From positions 2,728,001 to 2,792,000 of the forward strand of contig CM022375.1 of NCBI GenBank assembly GCA_011800155.1: a stretch of DNA of 64,000 bases, given 5' to 3'. This document shows, piece after piece, positions 36,001 to 46,987 of the stretch. Within the stretch, counting starts at the first letter, position 1, and each line of letters opens with the position of its first letter. Under the pieces are notes generated by a model. It saw nothing but the letters and a program-made list of their open reading frames with translations. It was not told the DNA's origin and did not search any database. Made by a program: the position numbers and the translations under genes. Source of the DNA: Flammulina velutipes (Eukaryota > Basidiomycota > Agaricomycetes > Agaricales > Physalacriaceae).

Positions 36001-36404
36001 GGCGCCAATGAGCTGGTCGTGGGCGGGGGCCGGGAGACACTTCGTTGGACGTACAATGAAGAGACGAAGCTGCTTGGAATTCGCGTACCACATGTACTAC
36101 AACCTCGGAAGAAGAGCGAAATCGTGTTGATATTTACCTATATCACATTTACCAAGTATGCGGGAAATTTTTGACGATCTGGGACATCAAGGCATTATAT
36201 GTCACCGGAGCGCCACATCCCAATGCGCAACAAAGGAACAAGGCCGCCAACATGAAAGGAAAGCATAGATACAAATGCATACTACAGCTCAATATCCACT
36301 GTCATGCGGTTTTCGGATACTCCAATGTGCGCCATACAATGATTCAACTGCAATTTCCCAAAGAGGAAGGTTCCCAGGCGGAGCGCACAATGTGGCGCAG
36401 TAGA
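33076..36404. other. Gene-poor interval upstream of the bZIP gene and left of the transposon
   Basis: About 3.3 kb without a supported gene. The longest frame (35644-36093, minus, 149 codons, starting MWYANSKQLRLF) has no recognisable domain, no paralogue and no promoter signal. Octamers lie at 33935-33942 (TGCGCCAC) and 36392-36399 (GTGGCGCA), the latter 13 bp from the transposon insertion point. Confidence 0.4.
36402..36404 (+). repeat. Target-site duplication (AGA), left
   Basis: AGA directly before the 5' CACAAG terminus. The same three bases follow the 3' terminus at 46603-46605. CACTA elements make 3-bp duplications. Confidence 0.75.
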
Positions 36405-36465
36405 CACAAGTGGAGATCGCAGTTGAACCTGACACCAGTTCAGCCGTTGAACTTGCGTTGAACTT
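36405..36465 (+). repeat. 5' terminal inverted repeat with TTGAAC subterminal repeats
   Basis: CACAAGTGGAGATCG followed by a stretch containing CCAGTTCAGCCGTTGAACTT, which is also present in the inverted 3' end. Further TTGAAC/TGAACC copies continue to about 36488. Confidence 0.85.
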
Positions 36466-36752
36466 GTGTTGAACCCGGGCTGAACCCGAAACATTGATTT
36501 GTCTTAAGTCTGATTAAGGAGTTTAAGGAGTTAATTATTAAATACTTAAGTTATCTAGATAACATATCTACCGCGCTAAGTGGAGCCATTTCCCGCGCCA
36601 ACTGTAGCCTAGTAATAATTACCATGCCAAGTTTCTATGATACCCAGGCTATGTGTAATTCATTTGTCAACCTGTAGTATAGTGATAGGTGCTATAGCAT
36701 GTTTCTATGATACTCAAGCAATGCTATGCTATGCTATCTTCTAAATTCCCAG

Positions 36753-36760
36753 TATAAAAG
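36753..36760 (+). promoter_or_regulatory. TATA box of the transposase gene
   Basis: TATAAAAG, 115 bp before the first in-frame ATG (36868) and 127 bp before the second (36880). A short ATGCT tandem (36719-36738) lies just upstream. Confidence 0.5.
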
Positions 36761-36867
36761 GTAGATGATGCTTTCATTCACCTTATCTCTCATTCCTGTA
36801 ATCCAGAAAGCTGGTCTTTCTTGAGGTACTTATTCATCTCATTCATTCAGTATCCATACTCACATCT

Positions 36868-39800
36868 ATGTACCTAGGAATGGCACGAAGACTCGTTGTT
36901 TGCCTTTGCTCGCAATGTGCTCATAAAACCTGGATTGATGATGATGGTGATGTACGGGCTGGCAATAGGATATCGTCATCTACCAGAGTCAATCACCAAA
37001 ATCGAGATCTCGAATTGGCACAACACGAGGCCTGGTTAGAAGCAGAAAATGAACGTCAAGGACCTGTTTTGCCCGCACCTGAAGATCTTCAACAGGATCA
37101 GCCTGCGCCTAACATTGGGCAAGGTATATCAATCATTTACTTGAGCTATGTGCATACTGATAATCCTATAGAAATGGCTAGCATAGTTGATCTTGCATGT
37201 TTTCTTATTGCATGGCTTGCCTTAAAAGGAGGTGCAAGTCGGGAAACTGCTCGTATCATGGCCAAGGCAATCCAGTATATTCTGGCTTTGACAGTCATGA
37301 AGTTCTATCGTGTTTTCCACTTCTTTAACATTGATTATGATCCACTGACTATCAACATTCCAGCTGGCATTGCAACTATATATCGCCAGTATGATTTTCT
37401 TGAACCACATATTATCAGCACTGTCGCCTGTCCGACCTGTCACAAGCAGTACCCCAACAATACAGGTGTCAAAATTCCATCAAAATGTACTTGGCGGAAG
37501 AATCCACTACGACGTCCAGAGTGTGGTACACCACTCTACAAGACACGAGTTACAACCAATGGAACATTGATGGAAACACCAAACCTCTATTTTTCTACAC
37601 AATCATTCACCTCCTGGCTTAGATTCTTTCTTGGACGTGCCGAAATTGATAAAGAGTTACACAAGACATTTATCGCTCAGGCTACAAGTGTCGCAAATCC
37701 ACCAAACATCATGCAACAGATTTACGATACTCCAGCATGGCGCAGCTTTCAGGATTACATCAAAACAGCATATCATCTTGTCTTTGCTCTCTATATAGAC
37801 TGGTTCAATCCCTACACCAACAAGATAGCAGGTATGTCATTCTCCTGCCTAATAAACCAAATTAATAAATATTTACAGGCAAGAAGGCTTCCGTTGGAGC
37901 TATTATCTTGTACTGTCTCAATCTTCCTTTCACGATACGCTTCAAAGTTGAGAACATCTTTGTTGCAGGTAAGATCTATTTATTTGTATTTTTAATCAAA
38001 AACTCATTTTGTTAAAGGTCTTATACCAGTCTCAAATATTCCAACAAACCTTCAAATTGGGCATATTGTTGAAGCAATCACAAAGATGGTCTTGAATTTC
38101 TCCGAAAGGATTCCAACCTATACCGTCCCTACTGGTGCACTAATTGATGCTCATATTATCCCAATTCTTGCAGATTTGGAGGCTATACGAAAATGGACTG
38201 GATTCGCACCTCATATGGCTAGATGGTTTTGCTGGTACTGTAAATGCACATTGGCATTCAGACACAAGTGGAATCATACTGAATGGGAGTACCGGACTAA
38301 CGATGAAGTCCGGAAACTAGCACAACAATGGAAGGACGAAAACCGAATATCCGAGAAGACCAAACTTGTCAAAAAGTCAGGTGTTTTATGGACACCAATG
38401 CATGATTTACCATACTGGGAACCCGTCACTCACACGCTACTGGGTTTTATGCACAATTGGCTAGAAGGTATTATTATACTTTCTCTCAAGATCTAGTGTC
38501 TAATTATTTGTTAGGAATCCTGCAGACCCATCAGAGAGAGCTTTTGGGATTGGGACGCAAAGATGATAAAAAGACCAAAAAAGATGACGATGATGATGAT
38601 GATAATTCTCAAATTCAGCCAGAGTCTGAGGAAGGAGGCCTTACAACTGACGTGCCAAGTGATACGACAATGTCTGACTCAGATGATGATTGGTCCTATC
38701 AGCGAGTCGCTTATACTGGTATAACACCATCCTTTGAGGTGAGTTCTCTCTTGTTGATTTGAATAACTGGTTCTGATCAAATTATACAGCAAACAATATT
38801 GAATAGCCGGGACACTACACCAACTCAGGATCACTATCATCCTCCCTCTCCACCAGAACCTGAAATAGAGGAGGATGAAGAGAATGAGACTCTTTCTGAT
38901 GACGATGATGGCAATCCTGATATCTCTGCACCCGGCACACCGCAATACAACTTTTCAGCAGACCAAATCAGCCTCATTCGACAGTGTATTCGGGAAATAA
39001 CCTGGCCAACATATATATCCCGACTTCCCAGCAATCTTGGAGAGAAAAAACATGGGAAACTCAAAGCGATTGACTACCTTCATCTTTTTACTATGATTTA
39101 CCCACTTGTTCTTCCAGAAGTTTGGCTGCTCAATTCCTCAACACAGTCAAAGGCTCTGTTCGAAAATTTCGCATCACTTGTAGCAGCGACCAACATTATC
39201 TCATCATATAGTATCTCCAGCCTTGACCCAGATATTTATATGCAACACTATGTTGCATATAGACGCTCTACAAAGGTATGTCTTCCTTTTAATACCTAGT
39301 CAATATCATCTATTGATATTTTTATAGACACTCTTTCCAAGATACAAACCCAAGCCAAATGATCATTACGCAATGCACAATGGACGTATACTCAAGCATT
39401 GGGGTTCACTTGCAGCTTTAAGTGAATTTCCGGGAGAGCGTATCAACGGTATGCTGCAAAAGATGAATACTAGTGGACGCAAAGGTATGCAAATGTTTAT
39501 ATTCATTTAATACTCAAATCTAACTATCTATCACAGAGGATTTAGACCTTACAATGCTCTACCACATATGTCGTCAAGGCCGACTGGATGTCTATCTCAA
39601 ACAGCAGCAGACGGAACCTACTGAAGTTGGTGGTCTATCGCAGATCCTCTATCCAACCAAGGCTACACCAAACACTGTTACATCAAATGAGGATGCAAAG
39701 ATGCTGGCAAAAGGAAGCCAGATGTCTGATGAAGAGTATTTAATACTCTCTAGGTAACATATAACATCACAAGATTGGCATATGTAACTAATGCTTCCCA

Positions 39801-40297
39801 GGTATCTCAAAGCATCCAATGAAGATTGCCACACACAGGAAGAAGCTCTTACTGCTCAGGCACCTCTTACGGGCTTTATAATACCTCGGCGACCACTTCA
39901 TCCGTTGAACATTATCATTGAGGGCAACCAATTTGCGAAGTTTTCTAATCATATTGGAGGCAGTTACATTCAGTTCTACGATCCTATGCTGCCAGCACTG
40001 CAGCTTGAAGGTCGTATTGAAGACATCTGGAAGTTACCTCTAGATGGCCATGTACGAACCTTCCTTCTTGTACGCAAGTTCAGGGATCTGGATTTACACG
40101 AGGTTCGGATGACGCCATATCATCTGAAGCCCGAGCTCCTGACACGGGTGTATGATACTCGTCCTTCTGAAAATGTTCTCCTGATTGAACCACGGCACGT
40201 TATCACACATCTCACGACTTGGACACGGCCCAGGTTTCTCACTATCAATCACTCTGTTATTATTGTTAACTGGGCACTCAACCGGGGCAGACGTTGA
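36868..40297 (+). CDS. Tnp2-like (CACTA/EnSpm) transposase, 1011 aa
   Basis: Nine exons: 36868-37123, 37172-37831, 37879-37968, 38018-38467, 38515-38738, 38790-39275, 39328-39484, 39537-39753, 39802-40297. All introns are about 47-52 nt with GT-AG and consistent phases. The N-terminus has a Cys-rich motif (CLCSQCAHKTWIDDDG). Next come a second Cys cluster (CPTCHKQYP ... CGTPLYKTR) and LYIDWFNPYTNKIAGKKAS. Then ILYCLNLPFTIRFKVENIFV, an acidic residue in LIDAHIIPILADLEA, FAPHMARWFCWYCKC and LPYWEPVTHTLLGFMHNWLE. These are hallmarks of fungal and plant Tnp2 transposases, which cut and paste CACTA elements. A poly-Asp stretch precedes the C-terminal half. The Met at 36880 (MARRLVVCLCSQC) is an equally likely start. 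Confidence 0.88.
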
Positions 40298-40391
40298 CAG
40301 AGATATTGTAGCTATCATTTAATCTAAACAATGACAGTTGTGTTGTGTTCAAGCTTGCAATTAAACAGGAATTGTGTATAAGAAAAATATT

Positions 40392-42536
40392 CTAAAGCTT
40401 ATGCGGTAGTAATGGTGCGCGTCCAAATAGATCAGAAAATACAGATACATAATGTAGTACAAGGTCCTTCTCAATCTTATCGAGTTCATTTCCCTCCAGT
40501 TGATGCTCCCTCAATCTTCGACCAGCTCCTGACAAATGGCGGGACATAGCATGAGGACCACCATCCCACCCCTCCATCACCCCAAAGAATCCTTCTAAAG
40601 CGATACGGCGGTCCTCAGTATCTTCCGACGCAAATCCTGACTTCCCACTGGAAGACGATGTCGGTACCAAGTTGCCTTCGAAGTGGGGGATGCGATTGAG
40701 AACAAGAATTTGACGGGCATCAGGAGTATCGTCCAGTTTGTAGCAAAGGCGGTCGAGAGTGACGAGTTCATATCGAAAATTGATTTCGAATAGTTCCCAC
40801 AGAACTTGCCTCGCAACGGTGTGTGGTGGTATCATGACAGACGAAAGTGTTATGCTGCGCCACTTGATAGGACACGCCTGAAGGCGAGACAGATCCACGG
40901 AGGCCTTAACAACAAGTCAGCCAGTAATTATAGCTTGAAATAATAAGGAACGACATACCTGCATCCCTCCCGACACGAGACAATCCTGTAACAGTGACTC
41001 CATCTCCGCCCGATCCTTTGACGCTTTCGTGTGGCTACTTGTTGACGCTCCGACAACTTCAAGACCCAGGATCCGACGCCATTGACTTGACCGCAGAGGA
41101 CGAAAGCTGGGGGACCGCATACGATAAAGGCATACGGCACGCAACTTCAACCATGTGCAGAAAAGTCCTGCACGGGTGGCGGTGACAGCAGCCACAGCAA
41201 TAATGTTGGGATCAGGGAGTGCATATCCATTGTCCACACCTCGGACTGGAATAGCCTGGAAGTTGGTAAAGTGTCGACCCACAGTCTCGCTGCTCGACAT
41301 CCAATTGGAAAGGCCATCGGGCATCATGTCGGAGACCACATCGACGAATTTGCATCGGTCAGCCGTTCCTTTGCCTTTGTTTCCCGTAGTCTTCTTCTTA
41401 GGATCTACTATTGTGTGAGCTCGATACCTCTCTAAGAAACAAAATGAACTTACAAGGTGTTGCTCTCGGCGTAGGCACAGTTGACGTCCTGGACGGGCCA
41501 GCTTGTGGGGCTGCGGGAGTGATGCTGGTGTCAACGGGAACGGGCTCCGAAGACGGGGTAGAGTAGATATTGGTGGTAGCGAGCGAGCGAATGAAGTTTG
41601 CCATCGAGCGAAAACGATCAGAGTTTCTTGCCAAGCCAGTGAATATAACGGGAAAAGGAGGGGAGGCATCTTCTAGGCGAATGACGACGTCGCCCCGGCC
41701 AGGAAGCGTTGTTGAGGTGGTAAAAGAGTCGGCCCAGGCATCGACTCGGATTCCGACGCTTTTCTCGAGCGGGCGTACCAACCAAACAGGTATCCCAGCC
41801 TGTATGGCGGAAATGAGGTAAAATAGAAATAACCGAAAAGGAGACGTACCATGAAAAGTTTCTCAGCAACGATGAGATCGTCCGTCAAGGCACCAACCAT
41901 ATTGTAAGTGAGATCCCTCTTCCTCGATGTAGCACTCAGGCCATGGTAAAAATCCCGATATGTTGTTAGCCAATCCATCCGTGCTGCGAGCTCCAGAGCT
42001 ACACGTTGTGTCAATGCGAAAATGGTGGCAGATTCCGTAAAGGATGCGGGGAGGTCGAGAAGTCCCCGTAAGGTCTTCAACTGCGCGCTCAACAACCGTA
42101 CCCACGCGTCTTTGTCGAGGAAGGAAGAGATGCGTTTGAGAATTGGTACAATGGCCCCGACAAGCAATTCCCGGTAGGTTTTTTCGATGTGGCCAAGGGT
42201 GGAGGCAGGGGACTCGTCGTGAGTACTCTGGACTTCGAGAGGCTTGAATTCGTCGATATGAGGCGGCCACCAAAGAATGGTATCCCCTGGTCTGGTGGTG
42301 TCTTGGTTGGCGATACGAATGACAGCCAGGTGGCTAAGTTCGGAGGACCATGGTTGGGGATGATGCAAAGGATCGTCTTCACCGAAATGCCAGTCACAGC
42401 GCATTCTGACGCGTCGTTCTCCGAGCAGGGGATGGTAGATCATTTGCATATTTGGGGACGTGACAAAGACATTATGCTCCGGGAATTTACAGCCAATAAG
42501 ACCTTCAAAAGAACGAATCATGCCTTTCCCCGACAT
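40392..42536 (-). CDS. Uncharacterised transposon-borne protein (664 aa)
   Basis: Four exons: 42536-41850, 41799-41454, 41407-40959, 40904-40392, no frame damage. The protein has an N-terminal part with DTILWWPPHIDEFKPLEVQ, then a helical middle (LSAQLKTLRGLLDLPASF). A junction-spanning block AGIPVWLVRPLEKS is followed by ASPPFPVIFTG, a Ser/Pro/Thr-rich linker, a Lys-rich stretch (DPKKKTTGNKGKG) and a C-terminal part with no catalytic motif. The AG-P-W-L-(I/V)-R-P and P-V-I-(F/Y)-x-G blocks recall a large uncharacterised protein family that is multi-copy in agaricomycete genomes. That is from memory and unchecked. A GTACGT donor upstream (near 42593) hints at a 5' UTR intron. Convergent with the transposase gene, 94 bp apart. 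Confidence 0.75.
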
Positions 42537-42664
42537 AATGCTTCACCACGTTTAGAGAAAGCGCGCAAGATGATAATGGGAGAACGTACAGGGTCTAGGT
42601 TGAATCTTGAACGATAGAAAGCGAGTGAGATAGCTGTGTCACGTAGACTGCAGCACTTCAAAAT

Positions 42665-43002
42665 TCACGACTCGAAGTCAATGAACTCTACGCCCGACTC
42701 GAGGTCCCAGCGCTGAAGGTGATGGTGTTGCTGTGAATCGTGATCCAAAATGGCTAGACGCGACGATGTTTGGCACTGTTAGGTTTACCAGGCTCAATCT
42801 TTTTCTGATCATTTTCTCTTCCACCAGCTATCATCGCCAAATCCACCTCGACCTCGCGTCGGGTGGATGGCACTATCGGACACGCTCCGTAGTGCTGCGA
42901 TATTGTCCTCGTGACGTATCGATTGGCCGTATCGTGTCGTTGCGTTCCCTGCGTCTCCGTGGCCTTGGGCGCCATTCCAGCGTCTCCTCTGTTCCTATTC
43001 AT
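42665..43002 (-). CDS. Small hypothetical protein (100 aa) inside the transposon
   Basis: Exon 43002-42789, then a very short 35-nt intron (GTAAAC...GTCTAG), then exon 42753-42665. The join gives ILDHDSQQHHHLQRWDLES and an acidic tail GVEFIDFES before TGA. Without splicing the ORF ends at 42754. The model rests on codon-like composition and the GT-AG pair. The short intron and the absence of any known domain keep confidence low. Same strand as the two large transposon genes and located between them. Confidence 0.35.
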
Positions 43003-43099
43003 CTCCCGAGTTCACAGCGCTTGGCACACCAAAAAGTTTTGGATGCAATAAATACATCGGTACGTATTTCATAAGAGTCTGTCTCACCAAAGCCACTTC

Positions 43100-45716
43100 T
43101 CACTCCTCCATCCTTAGCGTATCATCCACCTCCTCCCCTTCTTCATCATCCATCTCGTCGTCCGTCCTGGTTCTCCCCTGACCCCATCTCCCTGGCCTTC
43201 CCGCGTAGTCGTCAATTTCCTCGTCCTCAGATTCCCCGAGAGGGGCCCTGCCTCCAGGATTGTTCTCCGTTGAGGTAGGCTGAGCACCTGGGGTGTTGGT
43301 GTTCGCAGCTGACCCAGTTGCAGGTCCGCCTGACTGAGTACCCGATGTAGAGGCTCCCGCGTTCGAAGTGGAGGCTCCCGCGTTCGAAGTGGACGCACCC
43401 GCGTTCGAAGTGGACGCACCCGCGTTCGAAGTGGACGCACCCGCGTTCGAACTGGACGCACCGGCGTTCGAACTGGACGCACCAGCGTTCGAACTGGACG
43501 CACCAGCCTTTGAAGTAGACGCACCGGCCTTCGAAGTAGACGCACCGGCCTTCGAAGTAGCAGCTCCTCTCGAAGGTCGGGATGTACCACCTGTGGTTTG
43601 AGAGCGGGATCCTGGGGCTCGACGGATGGCAGGGGCTTCGAGGAGATGAAGCATCTCGTACTCGTATGGCATGGCACGGAGCCGATTGGCACGTTGACGT
43701 TCGTCACGCTCTAAGTTTTCCAAACGACGTTGAGCTTCTTCCAACTCCTTCTCTTTCCGATACCTTCTGGCCATCTCCCTCTCCCTCATGGCAGTATCTC
43801 GCTTCACCTTGCGCAACCGAGCCTTCATGTCCAGCATCACCCGATCGTCACCACTGTGGTCTTTGTCCATTTCCTCCGTGTAGTAATCGTCGTCGTCGTC
43901 GTCGTAGTCACGCCTACCACCACGTCCCCCGCTTCTACGTCGTCCGGGCTCGTTGGTTTGCCCTTCTGCCCCAGTGTCTTGTCCCTCAGCTCCTCCATCC
44001 TCTCCCTCAGCTCCTGCAGCAGCATCTCCCCCAGCATCTCCCTCAGCTCCTGCAGCATCTCCCTCAGCATTTCCCTCAGTCCCTCCTCCAGTTCCCGCCG
44101 GTCTCTCCGGTTCCTCCTCGGGTAGAGGAATGTTGTACTTCGCCTTGATAGCATTGCCCCACTTGTCCATGAACTCCTTGTCCGACATCTTGTTCCAGTC
44201 CGCGTCCGGCGACATGGCCTTGTCGAGGATCTCTTTGGGGGGCAATGCCACAAGTGCGTCTGCGAACAGCATGCGCCATTCGGCTGGCAAGCCGTTGAAG
44301 ACCCTGATTGTGAACCAGTCGATGGGAACGTCGGTCGGCAAGTCACGTATGACTGGATCGCTGTACTCCTCCGGATCCCGTATGCGCCTGATCTTGGGTA
44401 CTGGGACGTACGAGGCAGCGGGCGCCTGTGCTTGTTTCCCCTGGACGACCTCTGCAGCCCCTTGGCGATGATTTCGCTGGATTTCACCTGCGACTTTCGC
44501 TGCCTTCTTTGCCTTCGCACCGATAGCCTTCAACCCTCGACCTATCATCGCTCCAAAGTCCTGCCGCTTCTTCTCCAAATAGTGTATAAATTTCGAGATG
44601 GTTGGCCTGCGTCCGAATTTCTCCCGCGTGTGATGGGTAACTCCAGCGACATGGATATGCGCCTCCGAGTTGGCAGTCGGCATTTGATACAAGGAGACGA
44701 CGCGGCTGTTCCATCCCTCGGCTTTGAGGAAGCGCGCCCTCAACTCAGCAGTCTAGGTGTGTCAGTACCAATTTTTGGATAATAAACGAATAAACTTACT
44801 TCAGTCAAGCGTTTGTTCAAGTCATGTAGCAACTGCCTCTCCTCCATACGCTCGGGCCCCAACCGCTCGTAGTCATTCATAAAATCTTTGAAGGTCACCC
44901 AGACGATGTGACGGTAGACGGCGCTGAGTTGCACGAAATCGACAAGGATCTTCTTGTCTAGACCCATCGCGTCGTAGGCTCCGGCGCTTCCAATCCTCGA
45001 AAAGCTGTGTAACGCTACCGTCTCGTTGGCCTCGTTGTAGCTGTCCGTCGGAGTACCTTTGAGATTCGGCCCCCATCGAGGTAATTGCGCACCGGCTACC
45101 ATACTCAGAGAGACTCTGATGTGGATATCTTCGATGCCAGTGAGATTGTTTCCGAGCTTGCCCCTGCCGCTCACGGCTGCGTGACGAATGGCCACCAGGT
45201 CTTGGTATAACGACGCTTGATGCTTGAGAGCACTGCTGTTGTTGATTATGCTGAGGATCGGTCCCATAGTCTTTCGGATTCGGATGTACGTCTCGACTTC
45301 CTGTGGAGTGGGCTGATAAATAGGCTTTCTGGCATGAAAGCTGCCAGACAGCATGCGCAAGTGAAGTGTCATTGCTTCCTATTTCTATTTCAGTATGATC
45401 TAACTTCTTTCTTTGTGGTTCATACCCTCGTTTGGACAGGAATTTCCCCTCGTAGGAGTCGGTTCGGGGCTCTGGGGCGTACTGCAGCTGGAAGAACGTC
45501 GAATTCGTCATGTTCCTGAGGTCGACGAAGGGCGGTGGAACGGGGCAACTCGACTTTCTTTCAAAGATTGTCATCGAGGTAACAGGTTTAGGTACTCACC
45601 TCTCGGCGAGGTCTCTTTGTGTTGAATGGCTCGGGCTCGGGTTCATTGCTATCTCGACCGTGTTTGAGTCCTGCGACGGGGTCTTCGTGGATGTCCATTC
45701 GTTGGCTGTTCGACAT
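43100..45716 (-). CDS. Uncharacterised transposon-borne protein with acidic/repeat-rich C-terminus (812 aa)
   Basis: Four exons: 45716-45600, 45515-45426, 45378-44800, 44752-43100. Start MSNSQRMDIHEDPVAG. The N-terminal third is globular (ARKPIYQPTPQEVETYIRI, VYRHIVWVTFKDFMNDYERL). It is followed by a region with THHTREKFGRRPTISKFIHYL and Lys/Ala-rich helices, a low-complexity Gly/Ala/Glu segment, and an acidic D/Y run. A coiled-coil-like stretch (KEKELEEAQRRLENLERDE) comes next, then about eleven 7-residue repeats of the type AGASTSN/K, and a very acidic tail. No enzymatic motif is visible. In plant CACTA elements a second gene encodes a DNA-binding accessory protein, and this gene or the 40392 gene could play that part (inference). 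Long antisense frames here are shadows of the repeats. Confidence 0.72.
43347..43570 (-). repeat. 21-bp coding minisatellite
   Basis: About eleven tandem 21-bp units (core GCGTTCGAAGTGGACGCACC on the plus strand) within the 43100-45716 gene, coding AGAS(T/S)S(K/N) on the minus strand. Units drift between K and N and between T and S. Confidence 0.85.
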
Positions 45717-45981
45717 GGTGGGATGGTGGATGAAAGAAAGAGAGGGGCTGAGACGTGGCTCAAAGACACCCACACGTGCTGAATGCGCGTGTACATCATG
45801 TGGATTTCAAATACTTAAATGATTCTATATATCACTTACGTTCTACATTATTTACCGTCGTATGTTAGTTGTTATACCATTTTCAATGTTGTGGCGCGTT
45901 ACCTTTGTTCATGGACGGGACGGTCCATTTGATCCGGACCGGACCGGAACACCGCCTTATCTTTTTCATCCACCGCAAAAG

Positions 45982-46355
45982 ATGGCAGGATTTTGGGCGC
46001 GTTTCAGCAAGGTACGTACACGTTGCGAAATTGTTTCATTCGTTTGACGTACTTACTCGTCACATAGTCCCCTGTTTTTGCGTCGCTGAGGCAAGCGCAC
46101 CGCGTGTTCGACTATGAACAGCACATGAAGCGCTGCCGCTCGCGTCGCCGCCCAACGTTGCTGAGGCTTCGCTTCCGGGAGTTTCAATATCGGTGCGTCG
46201 TTTCGTTACTTGAAGTCGCGTCGCTAACGCGTCTCAGTCCGAGATTGACCTTCCCAATGCCATTCCGCCCAATCAAAACGATCCACCCCGCGGATTGCGC
46301 TATTTGTGCAGCAAATGCCCTTCGTGCTCGTTATCCATGGCCAAGAGACGCCTGA
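45982..46355 (+). CDS. Small basic hypothetical protein (90 aa) near the right transposon end
   Basis: Three short exons, 45982-46011, 46068-46192, 46238-46355, with good splice sites (GTACGT...CACATAG and GTGCGT...GCTAAC...CTCAG) and matching phases. The product starts MAGFWARFSKSPVF, is Arg-rich (KRCRSRRRPTLLRLRFREFQ) and ends with DCAICAANALRARYPWPRDA. The frame extends upstream to 45862, so the start is uncertain. A TATATA lies at about 45825 and could serve both this gene and the divergent 43100-45716 gene. No known family. Confidence 0.42.
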
Positions 46356-46540
46356 AGGATGTGTACCGAAATGTACGCCATTCATTCTCTACTCGTGTCC
46401 ATACTCATTTGATCCACAAAGCCCAATAGTGCTACTTATATCTTGTTGCTTTGCTTTTTGTAATCATCACCCCACTCCATAGTTTTACAAATGAAATTAT
46501 CTATTTAAACAAATTTTTGATCGTATTAACCGCCTGAAAC

Positions 46541-46602
46541 CAGTTCAACAGAAGTTCAACGGCTGAACTGGCAGCAGGGTTCAGCCACGATCTCCACTTG
46601 TG
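46541..46602 (-). repeat. 3' terminal inverted repeat with TTGAAC subterminal repeats
   Basis: Reverse complement starts CACAAGTGGAGATCG and continues with CCAGTTCAGCCGTTGAACTT, matching 36405-36465. Confidence 0.85.
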
Positions 46603-46605
46603 AGA
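46603..46605 (+). repeat. Target-site duplication (AGA), right
   Basis: AGA immediately outside the right terminus, matching 36402-36404. Confidence 0.75.
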
Positions 46606-46987
46606 GCGCCTGAGACTTTGACTGATAAATGAATGATTTGAGGGGAGTATTGCTATACCATGACATATACGCGACCTTATTAACGAATCAGAGCAATATT
46701 GAGGCCTTGGAGGTTAAATTTGTTCGAATTCTTTGGTACCGGTGGCTATGCGGGCCGACGGCTCTTACCGTGATCTACCGCCACACATGTGTTGGTGTCT
46801 GATTGTACAACGAGGCTCGAATTCTCAGGCAATGCGTCGCTTATGGGTACTGATGAAGAAATATCATCGTCAAATTCCTCCATTGTCTGTGAACGACAGT
46901 GAATAATACAATGGGCATCGAACAAGGGCTTTTATCCGCCGTATACTTAAGTCCACAAACCAAAACCTTCATCCTCGATTCCCATTC

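Larger units (their letters stand above)
36405..46602 (+). mobile_element. CACTA-like (EnSpm/Tnp2) DNA transposon, 10,198 bp, with extra genes
   Basis: Both ends carry matching inverted repeats: CACAAGTGGAGATCG is perfect over 15 bp, with imperfect similarity for about 62 bp. They are flanked by a 3-bp AGA duplication. The subterminal regions hold several copies of TTGAAC/GTTCAG, as in plant CACTA elements. Inside are an open nine-exon Tnp2-like transposase (36868-40297), a large minus-strand gene (40392-42536), a small minus-strand gene model (42665-43002), a second large minus-strand gene (43100-45716) and a small plus-strand gene model (45982-46355). The transposase frame has no stop or frameshift, so the element may be recent and autonomous. 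The termini begin CACAA rather than the canonical CACTA. Confidence 0.88.

Noticed and set aside
35644..36093. 149-codon minus-strand ORF
   Set aside because: No recognisable domain, no paralogue, ordinary composition for a chance frame in this base composition; no promoter or splice evidence.
36171..36461. 96-codon ORF spanning the left transposon boundary
   Set aside because: It crosses the TIR and target duplication, has no domain and is a chance frame.
43582..44148. Long plus-strand ORFs rich in Pro/Ser/Ala opposite the 43100-45716 gene
   Set aside because: They are antisense shadows of the low-complexity and minisatellite coding sequence; no start context, no splice support.
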